Below, one piece after another: positions 59,359 to 64,000 of a stretch of DNA of 64,000 bases (its first letter is position 1; each line of letters opens with the position of its first letter). This stretch comes from Pseudomonas sp. GOM6. GTDB taxonomy: Bacteria; Pseudomonadota; Gammaproteobacteria; Pseudomonadales; Pseudomonadaceae. Below the pieces are notes generated by a model. The model was not told where the DNA came from, ran no database searches, and worked only from the letters and a program-made list of their open reading frames with translations. The stretch covers positions 1 through 64,000 of the forward strand of contig NZ_JARPUS010000016.1 in NCBI RefSeq assembly GCF_029537485.1, in the 5' to 3' direction. A program made the translations under genes and the position numbers.

Positions 59359-60186
59359 CTAGGCGCGATAGCGTCCGGGCGTCACGCCGGTATGCGCCTT
59401 GAATACCCGCTGGAGGTGCGCCTGGTCGGCGAAGCCCAGGTCCTGGGCAACGGTGGCGATATCCGCGCCGGCGCGCATGTGCTCGCGGGCCAGGTTGATG
59501 CGCTGGTTGAGTTGCCAGGCGTGCGGCGTCAAACCGGTGCTGCGGCGAAAGGCACGTATCAGCTGATAGCGGCTCATGCCGGCCAGGCTGGCCAACTCGC
59601 CCAGCGGTACGTCCGCGCCTGGCGTCTTGGCCAAGCGCCGCAGGGCAGGTTGCAAGCGTTCGTGGCTGACGTTGTCCGGCAATGGCAGGTGGATGCCGGC
59701 GAGGTGAGTGAGATCCTGGTCACCGATGAACTCGATCAGCGCCGTTTCCTTTTCGGCACTGTCCGCGGTGGAAAACAGCACGTCGTTGAGCCGGCAGAAC
59801 TGCCGGTACAGCCCTGGCTCGTCGAGGATGCGGATGGGTTCGTCGGCCAGGGTTGTGGCGTATTCCGCACGAGTGGCCTGTAGCCAGGCGGCGTCCAGGT
59901 GCAGCATCTGGTAGCTCCATGAGGCGTCTGGAGCCGGGTTGCAGGCATGCACGCGGCTGGCCGGCACGAACACCAGCATGCCGGGATGCAGGGCAATGGG
60001 CTGTTCGCCAGCGCCGCTGAACACGCTGCGTCCGGCATCCACCGCGCCGATGGAGACGGTCGGGTGGCTGTGTGCGCGGTAGCAGGCGCGGCTATGGCAG
60101 GCGCGGCGGCTTTCGACGAAAGGCAGTGCCGGGTCGCGCCAAAAAGCCTGCTGCTGGCGCGACTCGCGGGTGTTTGTACGCGGCAT
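59359..60186 (-). CDS. AraC-family transcriptional regulator
   Basis: 275 residues from the ATG at 60186 (MPRTNTRESRQQQAFW). The N-terminal cupin-like AraC binding domain includes HSHPTVSIGAVDAG and HPGMLVFVPASRVHACNP. The C-terminal ~100 residues hold two HTH motifs (LGELASLAGMSRYQLIRAFR; IATVAQDLGFADQAHLQRVF) ending in the TGVTPGRYR landmark. It is likely the regulator of the LysE-type exporter encoded downstream. Confidence 0.92.
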   Translation of the reverse strand: MPRTNTRESRQQQAFWRDPALPFVESRRACHSRACYRAHSHPTVSIGAVDAGRSVFSGAGEQPIALHPGMLVFVPASRVHACNPAPDASWSYQMLHLDAAWLQATRAEYATTLADEPIRILDEPGLYRQFCRLNDVLFSTADSAEKETALIEFIGDQDLTHLAGIHLPLPDNVSHERLQPALRRLAKTPGADVPLGELASLAGMSRYQLIRAFRRSTGLTPHAWQLNQRINLAREHMRAGADIATVAQDLGFADQAHLQRVFKAHTGVTPGRYRA

Positions 60187-60317
60187 CTCGACGGCTCCTG
60201 ACGATGGACGGGGAGTGTAACGCAGGCTGTATGGCCAATCCGCTGGCTGACTGTGTTTGAAATACTGAACGCACTGTGTTGCCATAGCCGCCTTTCCTCT
60301 TGGTGTCGGAGGCTGCC

Positions 60318-61226
60318 GTGCAGCTGTCGGGTCGTGGTGTGGGGCTGTCAGTGACGGCCTCGGTGCTGTTCGTGCTGATTCCCGGCTATGTCCTGTGGCT
60401 GCAGCCACTGGATGGCTTGCAGGTGTTCGCCCAGCGGATTCTCTGGTCGATCCCGGCCGTTTTGTTGCTGGTGCTGCTGAGCCGGCAGTTCGGCGTGCTG
60501 GCAGAGAGCTTTGCCCGTCTGCGCCGCGAGCCGCTGCTGTTGGCTGCCTTGCCGCTGGCCGCCGCGCTGATGGGTGTGCAGTGGTACCTGTTCGTCTGGG
60601 CGCCATTGGCCGGGCGCATGCTGGATGTCTCGTTGGGCTACTTCCTCCTGCCGCTGGCCATGGTGTTGTGCGGGCGCGTGTTCTATGGCGAGCGCCTGCG
60701 CCCGCTGCAGAGCATCGCCGTGGCCTGTGCGCTGCTCGGGGTGCTGCACGAGCTGTGGCTGACCCGTGCCTTCTCCTGGGTGACGCTGGTGGCGGCGCTG
60801 GGGTATCCGCCGTATTTCATGCTGCGCCGCTGGATGCGCCTGGACGCGCTGTCCGGCTTCGTGCTGGAAATGCTGGTGCTGGCGCCATTGGCGATCTGGC
60901 TGATCATGCGTTTCAGCCCTCCGGAGGTCTTCGCCCTGCAACCTCAGCTGTGGTGGCTGCTGCCGGGCCTCGGACTGCTCAGCGCACTGGCCTTCGGCGC
61001 CATGATGGCGGCCAGCCGTCTGTTGCCGCTGGGGCTGTTCGGCATTCTCAGTTATGTGGAGCCGGTATTGCTGTTCGGCGTGGCGGTGGTGGTGCTGGGC
61101 GAGGCTTTCGATGTGCGTCAGTTGTGGACTTACGGGCCGATCTGGCTGGCGATCGTGCTGACCGGCTGGGACAGCGTGCGCCTGTTGCGCAAGCAGGCTA
61201 GGCAGGGCGTGGTTGTTACTCCGTGA
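60318..61226 (+). CDS. rarD: RarD/EamA family permease
   Basis: 302 residues starting at a GTG at 60318 with CGGAGG before it. About ten membrane helices; opening VGLSVTASVLFVLIPGYVLW and core features WSIPAVLLLVLLSRQFG, WAPLAGRMLDVSLGYFLLPL of the RarD branch of the DMT/EamA superfamily. RarD proteins are assigned as chloramphenicol-sensitive-type transporters; the true substrate is unknown. The end overlaps the converging DHFR-like gene by 11 bases. Confidence 0.88.
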   Translation: MQLSGRGVGLSVTASVLFVLIPGYVLWLQPLDGLQVFAQRILWSIPAVLLLVLLSRQFGVLAESFARLRREPLLLAALPLAAALMGVQWYLFVWAPLAGRMLDVSLGYFLLPLAMVLCGRVFYGERLRPLQSIAVACALLGVLHELWLTRAFSWVTLVAALGYPPYFMLRRWMRLDALSGFVLEMLVLAPLAIWLIMRFSPPEVFALQPQLWWLLPGLGLLSALAFGAMMAASRLLPLGLFGILSYVEPVLLFGVAVVVLGEAFDVRQLWTYGPIWLAIVLTGWDSVRLLRKQARQGVVVTP

Positions 61227-61728
61227 CGTACTGCGGCTCGGGCAAGACCCGGTAGTGCAGGTGAATGCTGCCGCCGTTGAGGTTGTAGGCATCGATGAGC
61301 TGCAGCTGGCGTTCCATGCCGCCGGCGAACAGCGGTACGCCCGCACCCAGCAGGTGCGGCATCAGCCGGACCACCAGTTCGTCCAGTAGGCCGGCGGCAG
61401 AGCAGTTGCCGGCCAGGCTGCTGCCGCCGAGCAGGCGTACTCGCCGGCAGCCGAGCGCGGCCAGTTCGTCGAGGGCTTCGCTGGGGGTGCAATGCCGGGC
61501 GCGTACCTGCTCCGGCGGGTGTGTGGGGCGGTGGCGGGTCAACAGCAGGGTAGGTTTTTTCGGCAGCGACCAGTGCGCGCTGAGGGCGTCATAAGTGGCG
61601 CGGCCCAGTAGCAGACCGTCGCAGGCAATGGCTTCGTCATCACCGGCCAGCCAGTCGCAGCTGCCGTCCGGGCGGGCAATGTAGCCGTCCAGGCTGGCGG
61701 CTACGCAATAGATCAGCGTCGGTTTCAT
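61216..61728 (-). CDS. Dihydrofolate reductase family protein (RibD C-terminal type)
   Basis: 170 residues from the ATG at 61728 (MKPTLIYCVAASLDGYIARP). Landmarks are SLDGYIARPDGS, LLLGRATYDALSAHWSLPKK, LGCRRVRLLGGSSLAGNCSA and GLLDELVVRLMPHLLGAGVP of the YyaP/RibD-C group. It is a reductase-like protein with NADPH-binding fold; substrate unknown. The upstream frame to 61764 adds residues with no site. Confidence 0.88.
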   Translation of the reverse strand: MKPTLIYCVAASLDGYIARPDGSCDWLAGDDEAIACDGLLLGRATYDALSAHWSLPKKPTLLLTRHRPTHPPEQVRARHCTPSEALDELAALGCRRVRLLGGSSLAGNCSAAGLLDELVVRLMPHLLGAGVPLFAGGMERQLQLIDAYNLNGGSIHLHYRVLPEPQYVTE

Positions 61729-61802
61729 GGGCCCCCGTGATGGCCTGTGGACAGTGGCCGTCACGGGTTGGAGTCGAGGTGGCGGGTTGAAGTTTCCGCC
61801 GC

Positions 61803-62201
61803 TCAGTCGAGGACGTTATCCAGAATCTCGTAGATCAGGCCAGTGGCCAGGGTCACCAGTACCACATCGGTGCCGACCTGGCGCCATTCGTAGCCGTCGT
61901 AGTGCGGCAGCTTGCCGAGCAGGCGGTTGTCGAAGCGTTTGGCGATGCCCGGTGGCAGCGGCTTGCCGCGTGCCAGGTTCTTGCGGATGCCGGGCGGCAG
62001 CGACTGCGCCGGGCCGATCAGGTCGCGGTTATCGCCGAGCACCACGCGTACCCGGCCGATATCGATGCTCGGCCCACGTAGATCGACGGTCACGTCCGGC
62101 TCGCCACCATGCTTATCGTGTTTGTCATGCTTGGGTGCGGCCTGTGCGGATAGCGTAGGCAGGGCGAGCAGGCCGGCGAGAACGAAAGGCACAATGCGCA
62201 T
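61803..62201 (-). CDS. RcnB/CigR-like periplasmic protein
   Basis: 132 residues from the ATG at 62201 (MRIVPFVLAGLLALPTLSAQA), chosen because CAGGAG lies 6-10 bases upstream; an ATG two codons earlier is also possible. The signal peptide is followed by a His/Lys/Asp-rich segment (KHDKHDKHGGEPD), then LPPGIRKNLARGKPLPPGIA and a C-terminal hydrophobic VVLVTLATGLIYEILDNVLD. This is the CigR/RcnB-like layout seen in proteins annotated as metal-linked inhibitors or anti-virulence regulators. Role unproven. Confidence 0.8.
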   Translation of the reverse strand: MRIVPFVLAGLLALPTLSAQAAPKHDKHDKHGGEPDVTVDLRGPSIDIGRVRVVLGDNRDLIGPAQSLPPGIRKNLARGKPLPPGIAKRFDNRLLGKLPHYDGYEWRQVGTDVVLVTLATGLIYEILDNVLD

Positions 62202-62340
62202 GGTCATCTCCTGAGTTGTGTGCACTTGGATGCGTGCAGACGCGTGTTGTTCCCCGCTCAGTATGGCCGAGCCCTGAGGATTGCGGGGCCGGCGGACTAA
62301 CGCTCCCCTCGAGCGCCGGGCTCAGGACGGGGTCAGCATC

Positions 62341-62994
62341 TCAGGCGACTGCACCACGGCGCCCGTCGAGCAGGCGCAGGATGGCGTTGAGCAGCATGCC
62401 GTATAGCGGCACGAACAGCATCAGGCTGATGGCCAGCTTGACGCCGTAGTCCACCGTGGCGATCTCCACCCAGTGCTCGGCCATGAAGGGGTTTTCGCTG
62501 CGCCAGAAGGCCACCGAGAAGAAGGCGAAGGTATCCAGCAGATTGCCCAGCACAGTGGAAGCGACCGGGGCGATCCACCACTGGCGTAGCTGGCGCAGGC
62601 GGTCGAACACCTGGATATCCAGTACCTGGCCGAGTACATAGGCGAGGAAGCTGGCCACCGAGATGCGCAGAACAAACTCGTTGTACTCGGCGAGCGCGCC
62701 CAGACCGCGGAACGCGCCTTCCTGGAACACCACCGACACCACATAGGAGGCAACCAGCGCCGGGATCATGACCCGGGCGATCACCTGGCGCGCCGGGCGC
62801 TTGCCGAGCAGGCGTACGGTCAGGTCGGTGGCGAGGAAGATGAACGGGAAGCTGAAGGCGCCCCAGGTGGTATGCCAGCCGAACAGGGTGATCGGCAGCT
62901 GCACCAGGTAGTTGCTGGCGATGATGATCAGGATGTGGAAAGCGATCAGCGCCGGGAGGGCGAAGCGCGGACGAGAAGCGGCGAGCGGCGGCAT
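62341..62994 (-). CDS. Queuosine precursor transporter (YhhQ/QueT type)
   Basis: 217 residues from the ATG at 62994. Six membrane helices, with ALPALIAFHILIIIASNYLV, GWHTTWGAFSFPFIFLATDL, ASFLAYVLGQVLDIQVFDRL and WWIAPVASTVLGNLLDTFAF, the hallmarks of the YhhQ/VUT family that imports preQ0/preQ1. A preQ1-I riboswitch overlaps its ribosome-binding site, supporting this function independently of homology. The longer frame to 63087 runs through the riboswitch and is rejected. Confidence 0.92.
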   Translation of the reverse strand: MPPLAASRPRFALPALIAFHILIIIASNYLVQLPITLFGWHTTWGAFSFPFIFLATDLTVRLLGKRPARQVIARVMIPALVASYVVSVVFQEGAFRGLGALAEYNEFVLRISVASFLAYVLGQVLDIQVFDRLRQLRQWWIAPVASTVLGNLLDTFAFFSVAFWRSENPFMAEHWVEIATVDYGVKLAISLMLFVPLYGMLLNAILRLLDGRRGAVA

Positions 62995-63000
62995 GGCACG

Positions 63001-63034
63001 GACCTTTTTAGTGAATGGGGTTAGGGAACCCATG
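63001..63034 (-). ncRNA. preQ1-I riboswitch
   Basis: Minus strand: P1 stem ATGGG/CCCAT, loop TTCCCTAAC and an A-rich tail TCACTAAAAAGGTC ending in the AAGG ribosome-binding site of the transporter gene, 8 bases before its ATG. Layout and length match the small preQ1-I aptamers, close to the Thermoanaerobacter tengcongensis type. Ligand binding would dock the tail and hide the site, turning off translation. Gene context agrees. Confidence 0.8.
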
Positions 63035-63179
63035 CCCACGGGATGCAGGGCGGCGCGCATTCTAACTACGGGGTCAGCTTTGTGCAAATGTTGTACAGCT
63101 GTGGACGCCGACAGTGCGGCGCGGCGGTCGAGCGAGTAACCTATGCAGCTGTTTTTTCGATTGCGCCGAGGTAAGCCCC

Positions 63180-64000
63180 GTGTTCTCCCAATTCGCCCTG
63201 CATGAACGCCTGCTCAAGGCCGTCGCCGAGCTCAATTTCACCGAGCCGACGCCGGTGCAGGTGGCGGCTATTCCGCCGGCGCTGGAAGGACGTGACCTGC
63301 GGGTGACGGCGCAGACCGGCAGCGGCAAGACCGCGGCGTTCCTGCTGCCGCTGCTCAACCGTCTGCTCGGCGATGCCAACTCGAAGAAGCGCACCGACGT
63401 GCGCTCGCTGATCCTGCTGCCGACCCGCGAGCTGGCGCAGCAGACCCTCAAGGAAGTGGAGCGCTTCTCCCAGTTCACCTTCATCAAGGCGGGTCTGGTC
63501 ACCGGCGGCGAGGACTTCAAGGAGCAGGCCGCACTGCTGCGCAAGCAGCCGGACATCCTGATCGCCACGCCGGGGCGGCTGCTGGAGCACCTCAACGCCG
63601 GCAGCCTGAGCCTCAAGGAAGTCGAGGTGCTGGTGCTGGACGAGGCCGACCGCATGCTCGACATGGGCTTCGCCGAGGACATCGAGCGCATCACCAGCGA
63701 GTGCGCCAACCGCCAGCAGACCCTGCTGTTCTCCGCCACCGGCGGCGGCAAGGTATTGCGCGAGATGATCGCCAAGGTGCTGCGCGAACCGACCCACCTC
63801 AAGCTCAACAGTGTTGACCAGCTCAGCGAAACCACGGTGCAGCAGATCATCACCGCCGACGATCCCGTGCACAAAGAGCGCCTGGTGCAGTGGCTGCTGA
63901 GCAACGAGACCTACCGCAAGGCCATCGTGTTCTGTAACACCCGCACCCAGGTCGACCGCCTCTACGGCCACTTGGTGGCGCTGGACTACAAGGCCTTCGT
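63180..64000 (+). CDS. DEAD-box ATP-dependent RNA helicase (partial, runs off window)
   Basis: Starts at a GTG at 63180 with GAGG upstream (VFSQFALHERLLKAVAELNF); about 273 residues are visible and the 3' end is outside the window. Q motif FTEPTPVQ, Walker A AQTGSGKT, motif Ia PTRELAQQT, GG, TPGR, DEAD box VLDEADRMLDMGF and SAT (motif III) are all present, then a linker and the start of the second RecA domain (AIVFCNTRTQVDRL). It belongs to the SrmB/RhlE-like group acting in RNA or ribosome metabolism. It is divergent from the transporter gene. Confidence 0.92.
   Translation, partial: MFSQFALHERLLKAVAELNFTEPTPVQVAAIPPALEGRDLRVTAQTGSGKTAAFLLPLLNRLLGDANSKKRTDVRSLILLPTRELAQQTLKEVERFSQFTFIKAGLVTGGEDFKEQAALLRKQPDILIATPGRLLEHLNAGSLSLKEVEVLVLDEADRMLDMGFAEDIERITSECANRQQTLLFSATGGGKVLREMIAKVLREPTHLKLNSVDQLSETTVQQIITADDPVHKERLVQWLLSNETYRKAIVFCNTRTQVDRLYGHLVALDYKAF

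Overview
The window looks like chromosome of a Pseudomonas species. It has high-GC coding sequence with strong third-position bias, and many genes in orders I recognise from P. aeruginosa: fklB - EAL/GGDEF - prc - quinone oxidoreductase - ABC transporter - apeB; MaoC - lipase - fadD2 - fadD1; hrpA; and KAS III - ECF sigma - DUF692 - OprP/OprO porin. Species assignment is inference (mendocina/oleovorans-like at best), since no rRNA is present.

Layout. 1-4265: two tRNA genes, a lipoprotein FKBP isomerase, small conserved genes and the 3' piece of a broken GGDEF gene. 4254-9056: a roughly 4.8 kb AT-rich foreign element that has split an EAL-CBS-GGDEF gene. It carries a KAP-like P-loop NTPase on the plus strand and, converging on it, a translationally coupled operon of HigB-like toxin, HigA-ImmA/IrrE protein and Beta-family protein, with its own promoter between two palindromes. 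No integrase is visible. 8954-19864: the EAL half of the broken gene, tail-specific protease Prc, a quinone oxidoreductase, and a GntR/UTRA-controlled ABC importer with a phosphatase and a HAD hydrolase. 19907-27439: ApeB, MaoC, lipase and tandem acyl-CoA ligases FadD2-FadD1. 27807-46830: mostly housekeeping and stress genes (DUF2254, chemoreceptor, HrpA helicase, SulP transporter, GST, HIT, LysR-AhpD pair, two LysE exporters) with several REP-type repeats, one of them inside hrpA. 47238-53261: a KAS III-like synthase, an ECF sigma with zinc-finger anti-sigma, and a four-gene locus for a cysteine-repeat RiPP of the HvfABC/bufferin type, followed by a Pho-box-preceded OprP/OprO porin. 53361-64000: acetyltransferase, cyclophilin, hydrolase, two more regulators, azoreductase, LysE exporter, RarD, a DHFR-like protein, an RcnB/CigR-like protein, a queuosine-precursor transporter behind a preQ1-I riboswitch, and the start of a DEAD-box helicase that runs off the window.

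The two most interesting loci are the defence-like toxin/NTPase element inserted at the conserved Leu-Tyr-Gly codons of a GGDEF domain, and the ECF-driven copper-RiPP locus. The rest is mainly ordinary Pseudomonas core genome, with three orphan periplasmic solute-binding proteins and three LysE-type exporters.
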